A stretch of 64,000 bases of DNA from Candidatus Corynebacterium faecigallinarum (GCA_019120175.1 DWVP01000003.1:62001-126000), one strand, 5' to 3'. Shown: positions 10,514 to 21,376, counted from the stretch's first letter. Translations and numbers: made by a program. The notes: generated from the sequence alone by a model not told the origin.

Positions 10514-10720
10514 GGGTGTCCTTCTGTGGAGACTTCGACTTCGGCCGCAGTCACCGCCGCGGCCGTGCGCCCCGGTGCCGTCTGGGTACCCCAGTAGAGG
10601 TTCGTGTGGGTAATGACCTGCTCCACCGGCGGCGCACCGTACTGCGTCTTGTCGCCGGCAGTGTGCGCATCGGACACCAGGGTCACCTCATCGCGGGCCG
10701 ACCTTACCAGCCTTTCACCG
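10510..10720 (-). pseudogene. C-terminal remnant of a cysteine hydrolase (isochorismatase fold)
   Basis: Reading the minus strand through the apparent gap upstream of the Smr gene gives a protein-like tail: DEVTLVSDAHTAGDKTQYG, then PPVEQVITHTNLYWGTQTA and PGRTAAAVTAAEVEV, ending at TGA 10510-10512. This is the C-terminal third of isochorismatase-like cysteine hydrolases (VTLVSDAHT...HTNLYW). The N-terminal part with the catalytic Asp, Lys and Cys is absent; upstream there is only a 14-20 bp AT-richer junction and a 7-bp hairpin (10756-10773). The gene is 5'-truncated. The rest of the 10.7-10.9 kb gap holds a possible TTGACG -35 box (10825) for the next gene. Confidence 0.6.
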
Positions 10721-10902
10721 CCCTGATGTCTAGTGTATACCGACGCGTAGAGGGCCAGGCTCGGTTGAGCCTGTACCGACAGACCAGCACTTCAGTCTGA
10801 CGCGGCGGGCTCCCTGCTTATTCCTTGACGGTTCCCTACCGACCCATTACCGACTCCGTGAGAGCCGGGGGCTGCAGTGTGGAGAAGCGTAGTCTCGGAG
10901 GT

Positions 10903-12165
10903 ATGTCACACCACAAGTTGCAGGAATCCTACGATCACGTCATCGTCGGCGGCGGCGTGGCCGCTGACAAGGCAGCACGCGCCATCAACGAGCGCACGCC
11001 CGACGCCAGCGTCCTCATCATCACGCGCGATGCGGAAGGGCCGGTGTTCCGACCGGACCTGACCAAGGGCCTCTGGCTCGACGACTCCACCACCGTCGAG
11101 GACATCGCCCTGGGCACCGCGGACGACACCGGCGCCCAGCTGGCCACCGGCACCACCGTGACCTCGATCGACCCGTCCTCCCACACCGTCACCACGGACA
11201 GCGGAGACTCAGTAGACACCGTCGCCTACGGCACCCTGCTGCTGGCGACCGGGGCGTCCCCGAAGACGCTGGACGGCACCGGCGGCACTGGCGGCACTGG
11301 CGGCACCGGCGATGACCGCGTCGCCTATATCCGCAGCCTCTCCGACTACCGGGCGTTGCGGGACAAGGTCACCTCCGGCACCCGCGTCGCGGTGGTCGGC
11401 GGCGGCTACATCGGTTCCGAGGCCGCGGTGGCGCTCAACGCCGTCGGCGCCACCGTCGACCTCTACACGCCCGACGACCGGGTGCTGGGGCACATGTTCC
11501 CGGCCTCCATCACCGACCACCTCGAGGAGGTCTACGCCGCCAAGGGCGTAACCGTGCACCACGGGTTCCTCCTCGACAACATCGACACCAGCGGTGACGC
11601 GCTCTCCCTCATTCCTTCCGAGGGCGACGCCGTGACCGCCGACGTGGCGGTCATCGGCGTCGGCTCGGTTCTGGAGACCGGGCTCGCGCAGGACGCCGGC
11701 CTCGCCCTGGAGGACGGCGGGGTCGCCGTCGACGTCTCCCTGAGCACCAGCGCGGACGACGTCTACGCCGCCGGTGACATCGCCGTGTTCACCGATCCGC
11801 TGCTGGGACGCCGCCATGTCGAGCACGTCGACAACGCCGAACAGTCCGGCACGGTCGCGGGTACGAACATGGCCGGTGGTGCGGAGTCCTACGAGTACAC
11901 CCCGCTCTTCTTCTCCGACATCTTCGACGACGGATACGAGGCGGTCGGCACGCTGAGCACCGAGCTGGACGTGGTCGAGGACTGGAACGACGACCGGACC
12001 GCCGCCGTCGTCTACTACCTCGACAACGGTGTGGTGCAGGGTGTCCTGCTGTGGAACACCTGGGACAGTGTCCCCGCGGCACGCAAGATCATCTCCGCGT
12101 CGAAGGACGGGGCGCTCAGCGACGACGAGCTCGCGGGTTCCATCCCCGTCGGCGACGGGGAGTAG
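10903..12165 (+). CDS. FAD-dependent pyridine nucleotide-disulfide-type reductase (AIF/ferredoxin reductase-like)
   Basis: 420-residue flavoprotein. The FAD-binding start is DHVIVGGGVAADKAARAI, the NAD(P)H-binding motif is VAVVGGGYIGSEAAVAL (about residue 165), and VYAAGDIAVF near residue 290 is the second FAD contact. The reductase C-terminal domain follows. There are no redox Cys pairs of the disulfide type, so a ferredoxin reductase or AIF-like role is more likely. Start choice is uncertain: ATG 10903 has GGAGG only 1 nt away, while GTG 10879 has GGGGG at 7 nt. A 9-bp repeat (11281-11307) adds a GGTGGTGGTG loop between the two nucleotide-binding folds. Confidence 0.8.
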   Translation: MSHHKLQESYDHVIVGGGVAADKAARAINERTPDASVLIITRDAEGPVFRPDLTKGLWLDDSTTVEDIALGTADDTGAQLATGTTVTSIDPSSHTVTTDSGDSVDTVAYGTLLLATGASPKTLDGTGGTGGTGGTGDDRVAYIRSLSDYRALRDKVTSGTRVAVVGGGYIGSEAAVALNAVGATVDLYTPDDRVLGHMFPASITDHLEEVYAAKGVTVHHGFLLDNIDTSGDALSLIPSEGDAVTADVAVIGVGSVLETGLAQDAGLALEDGGVAVDVSLSTSADDVYAAGDIAVFTDPLLGRRHVEHVDNAEQSGTVAGTNMAGGAESYEYTPLFFSDIFDDGYEAVGTLSTELDVVEDWNDDRTAAVVYYLDNGVVQGVLLWNTWDSVPAARKIISASKDGALSDDELAGSIPVGDGE

Positions 12166-12190
12166 GACGGTCCATTTTCGCCACCGGTGA

Positions 12191-13567
12191 CTACTTCACC
12201 GGCAGCTCGGGCAGTGCGGTGTCGTACAACCATGCCTGCCAGATGTCGTCGAGCGGTTCGGGGCTCACCGAGTCGGCGAATGCGGTGAACTCCTCGGTGG
12301 TCGCCAGGCTGTGCTTCCGGCTGTCCGCCCAGGTACGCAGCAGGTCCCGGAAGACCTCCTCGCCGAGGGTGCGCCGGAGCGTCTCGAGCAGCAGGGCACC
12401 CCGCTTGTAGACACGGTCGTCGAACATGTCGATGGCGCCGGGGTCGACGAGCCGCAGGTCCTGAGGCAGGTCCGAGAGCCGCTCGTGGTGGAACTCGGCG
12501 CACTCGGCGATCGACGGACCGTCCGACTCCTGGGACCACACCCACTCGGAGAAGCAGGCGAAGCCCTCGTTGAGCCAGATGTCCTCCCACCGCGAGAGGC
12601 CGACGCTGTTGCCGAACCACTGGTGGGCAAGCTCGTGGGCGATCAGGCGCTGCTCCGACTCCTCGCAGTGGTTCAGTCCGAAGGACGCCAGGCCCTGAGC
12701 CTCGAGGGGGATCTCCAGCTCCTCGTCGACGACGACGATCGTCAGGTCGTCCTGCGGGTAGTCGCCGAACCAGTCCTCGAAGACCGCCACCATGTCCGGC
12801 ACCGGCGAGAACGCCTCGCGCACGACACCGGAATGGGCCGGTGGGGCGACGAGCCTGGCGGAATGGGCACCGCGCGGGGCGCGGCCGGTGACGGCGCGGG
12901 CCCCGGCGCGCACCGCACCGCCCACGACGTCCCCCACCGTCGTGTAGCCGAAAGCGTACTCCTGGTACTCCCCCACGTGCACGGCGAGCAGGTACGTCGC
13001 GGTCGGGACGCGGCTCTCGAAGTGCCAGGCCTTCTTGCGTCCGGCCGACGTCACGCGCCCCGGCAGACCGGTGACGGCGACGAAGAACTCCGGGTCGCAG
13101 GCGAACTCGATCTCGTAGGTGCCGCGGTCGTCGACGCGGTCGTTGCAGGGGAACCACGTGGGTGCACCGCACGGCTGCGAGGCGACGAGCGCGCCGTTGG
13201 TGAGCTCCTCCCAGCCGACCTCGCCCCAGTGGGACGGTCGCGGCGCAGGCTTGCCGGCGTAGTCGATGGCGACGGTCAGCGAGGTCCCCGGCTGCAGGGC
13301 GGAGTTGAAGCGCACGCGCAGCGCATGCTTCTCCCGCTTCAGCTGCTTGTGCACCTTCCCGTCGACGCGCACCTTGCCTGCGCTGAGCCCGACGAGGTCG
13401 AAGCGCAGGTCCTTGGTCTCCTCGAGCACCCGGACGTCAAGCTCGGCGCGTCCTTCCAGGCGGTTGGTACGCGGGGTGTAGTCGATCGCGAGCCGGGTGT
13501 GCGCGACGGAGAATCGCGCGTCGCCGGAGTCCGGGAGATACGGGTGCGGAGTGGAGGTCGTGGGCAT
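12191..13567 (-). CDS. M1 family zinc metallopeptidase, candidate polymer-degrading partner of the Pls-type synthetase
   Basis: 458-residue short actinobacterial M1 aminopeptidase. The zinc site is HELAHQWFGNSV (around residue 310) with the third ligand Glu in IWLNEGFA 18 residues on. The substrate strand reads LEAQGLASFG where classical enzymes have GAMEN. It has no obvious signal peptide. ATG 13567 is preferred over GTG 13573 because AGGA lies 8 nt upstream. It begins 10 nt after the stop of the Pls-like synthetase, so the two are coupled. In epsilon-poly-lysine producers a Zn-aminopeptidase that degrades the polymer is known to accompany the synthetase, so this enzyme may provide turnover or self-protection. 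A general peptidase role is the alternative. Confidence 0.85.
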   Translation of the reverse strand: MPTTSTPHPYLPDSGDARFSVAHTRLAIDYTPRTNRLEGRAELDVRVLEETKDLRFDLVGLSAGKVRVDGKVHKQLKREKHALRVRFNSALQPGTSLTVAIDYAGKPAPRPSHWGEVGWEELTNGALVASQPCGAPTWFPCNDRVDDRGTYEIEFACDPEFFVAVTGLPGRVTSAGRKKAWHFESRVPTATYLLAVHVGEYQEYAFGYTTVGDVVGGAVRAGARAVTGRAPRGAHSARLVAPPAHSGVVREAFSPVPDMVAVFEDWFGDYPQDDLTIVVVDEELEIPLEAQGLASFGLNHCEESEQRLIAHELAHQWFGNSVGLSRWEDIWLNEGFACFSEWVWSQESDGPSIAECAEFHHERLSDLPQDLRLVDPGAIDMFDDRVYKRGALLLETLRRTLGEEVFRDLLRTWADSRKHSLATTEEFTAFADSVSPEPLDDIWQAWLYDTALPELPVK

Positions 13568-13577
13568 TTGCACAATC

Positions 13578-16500
13578 CTATTTCGTCGACTGGTAGGCGC
13601 GCACCTTCACGGCCTTCCAGGGGCCGATCGGGTTGCCGCTCCACCGGGAACCTACGGGGACGCTCTCCCCGCGCATCACGAGCGAGGCCGGGCCGACGGT
13701 GGCGTGTGCACCGATCGACGCGGCGGGCAGGATCACACTGTGCGGGCCGAGAGTCGCCCCCTGCTCGAGGTCGACGCTGTCCATGCTCATGATGCGGTCG
13801 TGGAAGAGGTGGGTCTGCACGACGCAGCCACGGTTGACCGTAGAGCCGTCGCCGAGGGTAACCAGGTCTGGTTCGGGAAGCCAGTAGGAGTCACACCACA
13901 CGCCCTTGCCGATGTTGGCGCCGAGGGAACGCAGCCAGACGGCCATCGCGGGCGTGCCGACGGCGGCCCGGGCGAACCAGGGTGCGGCAAGCATCTCGGT
14001 GAAGGTGTCGCTGACCTCGGTGCGCCACACGAAGCTCGACCACAGCGGCTTCTCCCCGGCCCGGATCGGCCCGACGATCGCCCACTTCGCCAGGGTCGTG
14101 ATCCCCGCGGCGGCAGCACCGGCGGCGAGCATCACGATGCCCGAGAGCAACAGCGTCCACCAGGGGCCCACCGCGGACCAGAGCCATGCGAAGACGCAGA
14201 GCACCACGACGCCGAGCAGGCAGGAGACGAGCACCGGTACGAAGCGGCACAGTTCCCACAGGGTGCGCGCGATCTTCAGCCCGGTGCCGGGGTTGTAGGT
14301 TCGCTCGTCGTCGCCGGACTGTGCTGCGCGGCGAAGGCGGGTGGGCGGCGAGCCGAGCCAGGACGAACCCGACTTCGACTTGTTCGGGGCCACCGACAGG
14401 ACGGCCACCAGCGAGCGCTTCGCTACCTTGTGCCCGGGACCGGCCATACCGGAGTTGCCGAGGAAAGCCCGCTTGCCGATGCGCACGGGTGCGATCCGCA
14501 GCCAGCCGCGGTGCAGTTCATAGGACGCCACCATCGTGTCGTCGGCGAGGAAGGCTCCCTCGTCGATGCGCGTCATCTTCGGCAGCAGCAGGACGGTCGA
14601 GGCCTCGACATTCGGCCCGACCCGGGCACCCAGCATGCGCAGCCACACCGGGGTGAACAGGCTGGAGTAGATCGGGAAGAGGAAGCTGCGGGCGGCGTCG
14701 AGCAGTCGCTCCGTGGTCCACACCTGCCAGCCGATGCGGCTGTACACCGGGAACGTCCCCTCCGTCACACCGATCGAGCACAGGCGCACGAGGCCCAGGA
14801 CCAGGCCGGCGTAGACCAGGCCGACGACGATTACCGCCGGCACCAGCCAGACCAACGAACCGAGCAGTGCCTGCCAGGGTGAGTCGGCGCCGGAGACACC
14901 GATCGCGAGAACCGCACCTCCCGCCGCGAAGGCCAGGAAGGGCTGAAGGGCCAGCCCGACCGAGGAGACGCCGTAGGCGACCTTCCAGGCCTGCGACTGC
15001 TTCGCCTTCTTCTCCGGCCACTTGCCTGCGGCACCCTTTGCACCGCCGACGCGCACGGCGGGCGATCCGCCCCAGCGCTGGCCCGGTTTCACCCGTCCGA
15101 ACACGGCGGAGCCGGGGGCGATCTCCGCCCCGTCGTCGATACGGGTGCCGGGTGCCAGGGTCGACCGTGCACCGACGGTGACATTGCGTCCGATGCGCAC
15201 CGGGCCGACGCGCAGCAGGTCACCGTCGATCCAGTACCCGCTGAGGTCGGTCTCGGGCTCGATCGCCGAGTTCTTGCCGATCTCCAGCATCCCGGTGATC
15301 GGCGGCAGGGCGTGCAGGGACACGTCCTTCTCGACCTTCGCGCCGAGCATGCGGGCGTACACCGTGATCCACGGTGCGCCGGCGAGACCGACGGCGTCGA
15401 TCTGGGCGGCGAACTGCTCGGCGAGCCAGAGGCGCATATGCGTCGCTCCTCCGCGCGGGTAGTCGCCCGGGCTGAGATTCCCCAGCAGCAGTCGGGCGGC
15501 GAGTGCGGCGATGCCCATGCGTCCGAACGGTGTCGCGACGACGATGATCATGAGGATCAGCAGCCACCAGGGCACACTCGGCATGACGCTGAAGGCGTCG
15601 GCGTCGATCGTGGTAAGAATCGTGCCAGCGGTGAGGAGGTAGACGAGCCACCGCACGCCGCTCACGATGAACAGCGGGACACCGGCGAGCGTCTGCAGCC
15701 ACTGGGTGCGGCGCGGCGTCGGGACGGGGCGGCGGTAACTGTCCGGGGTGGTCTGCTCGTCGGTCGCGGCGATCGCCTTCGCCATCGCGGCCAGGCGGGG
15801 AACGTCGTAGACGTCGGCGACGGAGAACTCCGGCACCCTGGCGCGGATACGGCTGACGAGCTGGGCCGCGGCGAGGGACCCTCCGCCGAGGTCGAAGAAG
15901 TCGGCGTCGGTGCCTGGGACGGGCATGCCGAGGACGGCCTCCCACTGGTCCGCCAGCCACTGCTCGGCCTCGGTGCGGGGTGCGTCGCCGTCGCCGGAGC
16001 CGTCCTGACCTGCGCCGCCGCCGGTCGCCGAGGGTGGCAGCGGCCACGGCAAGGCCGCCCGGTCCACCTTGCCGGAGGTCCTGGTGGGCAGTTTCTCGAC
16101 GACGGCGAGCAGCGGCATCACGCCGGCGGCGAGGCGGGAGGCGAGGTACTCGCGGGCCGCGGCGCGGTCGAGTTCCTGGCCGCCCTCGCTGCCCTCGACG
16201 ACGAGGTAGCCGACGAGCAGCGGCACGCCGGCCTCACTCTTGCGGACGGCGGCGGCCGCGGCGGTCACCCCGGGCAGGTCCTGCAGCGCATTCTCCACCT
16301 CGCCGAGTTCCACGCGGCGTCCGCCGACCTTCACCTGGTCGTCGGCGCGGCCGACGAAGATCAGGCCGTCCTCCTCGTAGCGCACGAGGTCGCCGGAGCG
16401 GTAGGCGCGCTCCCAGCCGAGGGAGGGCATCGGTGCGTACTTCTCCGCGTCCTTCGCGGGGTCGAGGTAGCGGGCCAGGCCGACGCCGCCGATGATGAGT

Positions 16501-17531
16501 TCACCCTGCTCACCCGGTGCGACCCGGTTGCCCTCGGCGTCGACGACGGCGAGGTCCCAGCCGTCGAGGGGCAGACCGATGCTGACCGGCCCCTTCCCGT
16601 CGAGCTGGCAACCGCAGGCGACGACGGTCGCCTCGGTCGGGCCGTAGGTGTTCCAGACCTCGCGCCCCTCCTCCGCCAGGCGTGCGGCGAGTTCGGGCGG
16701 GCAGGCCTCGCCGCCGAAGATGAGCAACCGGACGTTCTCGATGGCCTCCGCCGGCCACATCGCGGCCAGTGTCGGCACCGTCGAGACGGCGGTGATGTCC
16801 TGGCGGACGAGCCAGCCGGCGAGGTCCTCGCCGCTGCGCACCAGTGCGCGGGGTGCCGGGACCAGGCAGGCGCCGTGCCGCCATGCCAGCCACATCTCCT
16901 CGCAGGAGGCGTCGAAGGCGACGGAGAGTCCGGCGAGCACGCGGTCGCCGGGGCCGAGCGGTTCGTCCTGCAGGAAGAGGTTCGCCTCCGCGTCGACGAA
17001 GGCCGCGGAGGAGCGGTGCGTCACCGCGACCCCCTTCGGCACGCCGGTGGAACCGGAGGTGAAGATGATCCAGGAGTCGTCGTCCGGGGTCGGGTCGCCG
17101 GTGTCCGTGGCAGAGTCGCGCCCCTTCCCCTCCCCACGCGGCTCGTAGCCGTTGTTGCCGACGATGCCGACGGCGTGTGCCTCACCGAAGACCAGGCGGG
17201 CGCGTTCCTCGGTGTCGTCGACGTCGACCGGGACATAGGCTGCCCGGGCGAGCATCACCCCGAGGATCGCGATGTAGAGCTCCTTGGACCCGGAGTCGAC
17301 GCGGATCCCGACCTTGTCCCCCGGCCTCACACCCGCCGCACGCAACTCGGCCGCCTGTGCCTCGACGGCGTCGAGCAGTTCGGTGTAGCTCAGCACCCCC
17401 GAACCGGCGTCGATGGCGGCTGCTTCGGGATGTGCCTCAGCCGTCGCCCGGAGAATGTCGATGAGGGTCCGGGGCGGCGCCGCGATACCTCCGCGGGTGA
17501 GGGGAGATTGAGAGTTGTCGTTCTGTTGCAC
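13578..17531 (-). CDS. Pls/PosA-type membrane NRPS (epsilon-poly-L-lysine synthetase-like)
   Basis: 1317-residue single-module NRPS fused to a membrane part. Residues ~25-510 are an adenylation domain (IFTSGSTGVPKG, FDASCEEMW, NTYGPTEATV, YRSGDLVR, SGKVDRAAL). Residues ~530-595 are a carrier domain with FFDLGGGSLAAAQL. The rest alternates about six hydrophobic segments (e.g. WWLLILMIIVVATPF) with three soluble left-handed-helix-like domains (e.g. TVGARSTLAPGTRIDDG). This is the architecture and almost exactly the length of Streptomyces epsilon-poly-lysine synthetase, which joins lysines through side-chain amines without a canonical condensation domain. My reading of the ten specificity residues is D-A-E-S-I-G-T-V-V-K, pointing to lysine or another basic residue. 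The start GTG 17531 has no clear ribosome site; TTG/GTG codons just upstream are alternatives. Confidence 0.85.
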   Translation of the reverse strand: MQQNDNSQSPLTRGGIAAPPRTLIDILRATAEAHPEAAAIDAGSGVLSYTELLDAVEAQAAELRAAGVRPGDKVGIRVDSGSKELYIAILGVMLARAAYVPVDVDDTEERARLVFGEAHAVGIVGNNGYEPRGEGKGRDSATDTGDPTPDDDSWIIFTSGSTGVPKGVAVTHRSSAAFVDAEANLFLQDEPLGPGDRVLAGLSVAFDASCEEMWLAWRHGACLVPAPRALVRSGEDLAGWLVRQDITAVSTVPTLAAMWPAEAIENVRLLIFGGEACPPELAARLAEEGREVWNTYGPTEATVVACGCQLDGKGPVSIGLPLDGWDLAVVDAEGNRVAPGEQGELIIGGVGLARYLDPAKDAEKYAPMPSLGWERAYRSGDLVRYEEDGLIFVGRADDQVKVGGRRVELGEVENALQDLPGVTAAAAAVRKSEAGVPLLVGYLVVEGSEGGQELDRAAAREYLASRLAAGVMPLLAVVEKLPTRTSGKVDRAALPWPLPPSATGGGAGQDGSGDGDAPRTEAEQWLADQWEAVLGMPVPGTDADFFDLGGGSLAAAQLVSRIRARVPEFSVADVYDVPRLAAMAKAIAATDEQTTPDSYRRPVPTPRRTQWLQTLAGVPLFIVSGVRWLVYLLTAGTILTTIDADAFSVMPSVPWWLLILMIIVVATPFGRMGIAALAARLLLGNLSPGDYPRGGATHMRLWLAEQFAAQIDAVGLAGAPWITVYARMLGAKVEKDVSLHALPPITGMLEIGKNSAIEPETDLSGYWIDGDLLRVGPVRIGRNVTVGARSTLAPGTRIDDGAEIAPGSAVFGRVKPGQRWGGSPAVRVGGAKGAAGKWPEKKAKQSQAWKVAYGVSSVGLALQPFLAFAAGGAVLAIGVSGADSPWQALLGSLVWLVPAVIVVGLVYAGLVLGLVRLCSIGVTEGTFPVYSRIGWQVWTTERLLDAARSFLFPIYSSLFTPVWLRMLGARVGPNVEASTVLLLPKMTRIDEGAFLADDTMVASYELHRGWLRIAPVRIGKRAFLGNSGMAGPGHKVAKRSLVAVLSVAPNKSKSGSSWLGSPPTRLRRAAQSGDDERTYNPGTGLKIARTLWELCRFVPVLVSCLLGVVVLCVFAWLWSAVGPWWTLLLSGIVMLAAGAAAAGITTLAKWAIVGPIRAGEKPLWSSFVWRTEVSDTFTEMLAAPWFARAAVGTPAMAVWLRSLGANIGKGVWCDSYWLPEPDLVTLGDGSTVNRGCVVQTHLFHDRIMSMDSVDLEQGATLGPHSVILPAASIGAHATVGPASLVMRGESVPVGSRWSGNPIGPWKAVKVRAYQSTK

Positions 17532-17577
17532 AAATTCAGTCAAACACACGAAGGTGAACAACTCGTGATGAGGTCCG

Positions 17578-19266
<1,689 letters not shown>

Positions 19267-19372
19267 GAGCGACTCCCGAAAGATGGGGGTGGATGTCCCG
19301 CCGGGCGACACGCCTCGGGCGCAGGACGATTCTCATGTCTACTTCCGCATGGCCCTGACCCTACGCCAGATG

Positions 19373-20296
19373 TCAGCGAGGGTCCACCGGGTACCAGAGT
19401 TCGCAGGTCGCGGTGGTGAAGTCCTCGTTGTGCTCCAGCGTGGAGACCAGGGACGGACCGGGGCGCAGCTGCCACGGGTTGGACGGGAACCAGTCGGTCG
19501 CCGTCGCCGCCCACATGGTCTGCAGCGTCTCCGGGAAGGCGCCGGACGAGCGGAACACCGCCCAGTCCCCTTCCGGGACCCCGATGGTGTCGAGCGTGTA
19601 GCCGAGGTCGGCGATGAGGTCGGACGGGACGTCCTTCTCCTCGCCGTCCCCGTTGGCGACGGCGACGCCGTGCATGTAGACCAGCTCCGTGCCTTCCGCG
19701 GCATCCTGGGTGATCTCGTTGCTCACGGCGAGCAGGCCGCTCGGACCGTCCTCGTTGGTGTTGCCGATCTCGTGGAGGCGACCGTGAATCTCCGTCGGCA
19801 GGCCGTCGGTGAACTCGGCGATGTGCGGGTTGACCCCTTCGTGGATCAGCGGCACGCGGACGGACGGGCCGACGATGCGCAGGGCCGGGCGGTGGACGAT
19901 TCGTGCATCCATGGGTGTGCTCCCTTCTACTGTCAGGCGGAACCTGAGTTGCGGTTGTGAACGAAGGGGGCCACCGGCACTCCTGGCCTGCGTCGGCGAG
20001 ATGCCGTGGACGGCACGGAAGGCGCGTCCGAACGCCTCGGCCGAGCCGTAGCCGTAGCGCACGGCGACGGTGAGGACGTCCTCGCCGCCGAGGATGTCAC
20101 CTGCGGCGACGGTCATGCGGCGCCGGCGGATGTACTCCGACAGCGGCATCCCGGCCACCGAGGAGAACATGCGGCGCACGTGGTACTCGGTGACGCCCAT
20201 CGAGCGGGCGGACGCGGCGATGTCTATGCCGCCGCCGGATCCGGAATCGAGGTTCTCCTCGATGTGCTCGATGAGCTTGTTCAGGCCGTTGATCAT
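19373..20296 (-). CDS. AraC-family regulator with GyrI-like effector domain
   Basis: 307 residues. Residues ~7-105 are an AraC double helix-turn-helix (SARSMGVTEYHVRRMF and VAVRYGYGSAEAFGRAFRA, then HGISPTQAR). Residues ~140-305 are a GyrI-like/effector-binding domain of the type that binds small hydrophobic or cationic compounds, as in Rob and BmrR-like proteins. The start ATG 20296 has a strong AAGGAGG site 9 nt upstream. It lies just upstream of the ABC-F/Pls/M1 cassette in the same direction, with about 100 nt between, so it may control that cassette or be co-transcribed with it. That link is inference. Confidence 0.85.
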   Translation of the reverse strand: MINGLNKLIEHIEENLDSGSGGGIDIAASARSMGVTEYHVRRMFSSVAGMPLSEYIRRRRMTVAAGDILGGEDVLTVAVRYGYGSAEAFGRAFRAVHGISPTQARSAGGPLRSQPQLRFRLTVEGSTPMDARIVHRPALRIVGPSVRVPLIHEGVNPHIAEFTDGLPTEIHGRLHEIGNTNEDGPSGLLAVSNEITQDAAEGTELVYMHGVAVANGDGEEKDVPSDLIADLGYTLDTIGVPEGDWAVFRSSGAFPETLQTMWAATATDWFPSNPWQLRPGPSLVSTLEHNEDFTTATCELWYPVDPR

Positions 20297-20416
20297 GGGT
20301 GGTTGCCTCCTTCACGACTCATGGTTCCGCAGGCGGGGAGGCGCACGCCCGACTTTTCCGGACCGGTTCGGTCAGGTGCGGCGGGGAGTTCTCAGACCGG
20401 GCGATCCACCAGGGAA

Positions 20417-20473
20417 CTAAGCGTTACGGATTGGCCCGATCGTTGGCAACGCTCTCCCGAATCCGTAACGCTT
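20417..20473. repeat. Intergenic palindrome A (14-bp perfect arms)
   Basis: Arms AAGCGTTACGGATT (20419-20432) and its exact complement (20460-20473) flank a 27-nt loop. It sits 3' of the acyltransferase gene and 5' of the AraC gene. There is no T-tract. It shares the outer CTAAGCGT with palindrome B at 33371, so both may belong to one repeat family or act as attenuating hairpins. Confidence 0.7.
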
Positions 20474-20498
20474 CCCGCCCCTACCGGAACCGCCGGTG

Positions 20499-21221
20499 TC
20501 ATGCCTCGGCGAGGTCCCCGTCCGCCGGGGTTTCCAGCAGGCGGGACGCGGGGTCCACCGTATCGTCGGTCCAGAGGAAGAGGCGCACACGACGGTCGGC
20601 GCGCTGCTGCCACTCACCGGCGTCGATGCCACCGCACTTGGTCGCCACCCGGTGGACCCGTGCGTTGGAGGCCGAGGGCTCGATGAGCACCAGGTGACAC
20701 TCCGGGTCGGCATCCAGCAGGCTACGGGCCATGTCGCCGAACAACGGGCCGAAGACGCCGCGTCCGGTGAGCTCCTCGACCCCGACGGCGACGTGAACGC
20801 CCAGGTCGTGGGGCTCGGAGTGGTAGACGTGCCCGATCTCGTCACGCAGCGGCCGGTAGATCTCCATGTAGCCGACGTCCTCGCCGTCGTAGTTCATGAT
20901 CAGCGGCAGCGAGTAGGTGGTGGACAGCTTCGCGCGCCAGTCCGCGGCCCACTTCTCGGCCGACCAGTCCTGCTCCCAGGTCTCCACCAGGTGCGGACGC
21001 GACATCCAGTCGGTGATCTTCTCCACGTCCCCGGACTCCGGCGAGGGGTCGGCGATGCGCAGCTTCAGACCGATCTGGTCCTCGCCGACGGCCTCGCGCA
21101 CCTGGTAGGCCTCCGGAATCGGCGGCGGGGTGGGCAGCAGGACGTCCTGCGGGAGGTCGGTCCGCAGCCGGTGCAGGACGCTCAGGTCAACGGTGTCGGA
21201 GTTCTGGATGTCGTGGGTCAC
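20499..21221 (-). CDS. Siderophore N-acyltransferase (IucB/MbtK-like, GNAT fold)
   Basis: 240-residue acyltransferase of the family that acylates N-hydroxylated lysine or ornithine side chains (IucB, RhbD, MbtK). The GNAT core reads DLGVHVAVGVEELTGRGVF, then LVLIEPSASNARVHRVATKC, matching the acyl-CoA loop and the conserved NxRxxR-like helix of this group. It is divergently transcribed from the N-hydroxylase gene across a 155-bp region containing an iron-box-like site. It probably makes the hydroxamate group of the siderophore assembled by the locus to its right. The acyl donor (acetyl, formyl or longer) cannot be read. Confidence 0.82.
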   Translation of the reverse strand: MTHDIQNSDTVDLSVLHRLRTDLPQDVLLPTPPPIPEAYQVREAVGEDQIGLKLRIADPSPESGDVEKITDWMSRPHLVETWEQDWSAEKWAADWRAKLSTTYSLPLIMNYDGEDVGYMEIYRPLRDEIGHVYHSEPHDLGVHVAVGVEELTGRGVFGPLFGDMARSLLDADPECHLVLIEPSASNARVHRVATKCGGIDAGEWQQRADRRVRLFLWTDDTVDPASRLLETPADGDLAEA

Positions 21222-21274
21222 AGTTCGTCGTCCTCTTTCCCGAAGTCCGCAGGTCGCGGCTTCATATCTGCTTC

Positions 21275-21293
21275 TTAAGGAATCCTATCCTTT
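21275..21293. promoter_or_regulatory. DtxR-type iron box candidate
   Basis: TTAAGGAATCCTATCCTTT matches the DtxR consensus TWAGGTTAGSCTAACCTWA at about 12 of 19 positions, with the dyad AAGGA/TCCTT visible. It lies between the divergent acyltransferase and N-hydroxylase genes, where iron repression of both would be expected. Confidence 0.5.
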
Positions 21294-21376
21294 GGGTATT
21301 GCGCATTGGACAGGGTAGCCTGCCCACTACAACTCGTGGACACGATCCCCGACATAATCCCAGGAGTACTCCTCAC

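Noticed and set aside
10516..10800. 94-codon plus-strand ORF
   Set aside because: It is antisense to the cysteine-hydrolase remnant, and its translation has no domain-like features.
13578..17531. Ordinary NRPS or acyl-CoA ligase fused to an acetyltransferase
   Set aside because: The total length, A-T order, alternating membrane and soluble domains, absence of a C domain and the adjacent zinc peptidase fit the Pls type better, though the soluble domains do have a hexapeptide-repeat look.
20417..20473. Classical rho-independent terminator for the acyltransferase gene
   Set aside because: The 27-nt loop and lack of a T-tract on either strand do not fit; it is kept as a palindromic repeat.
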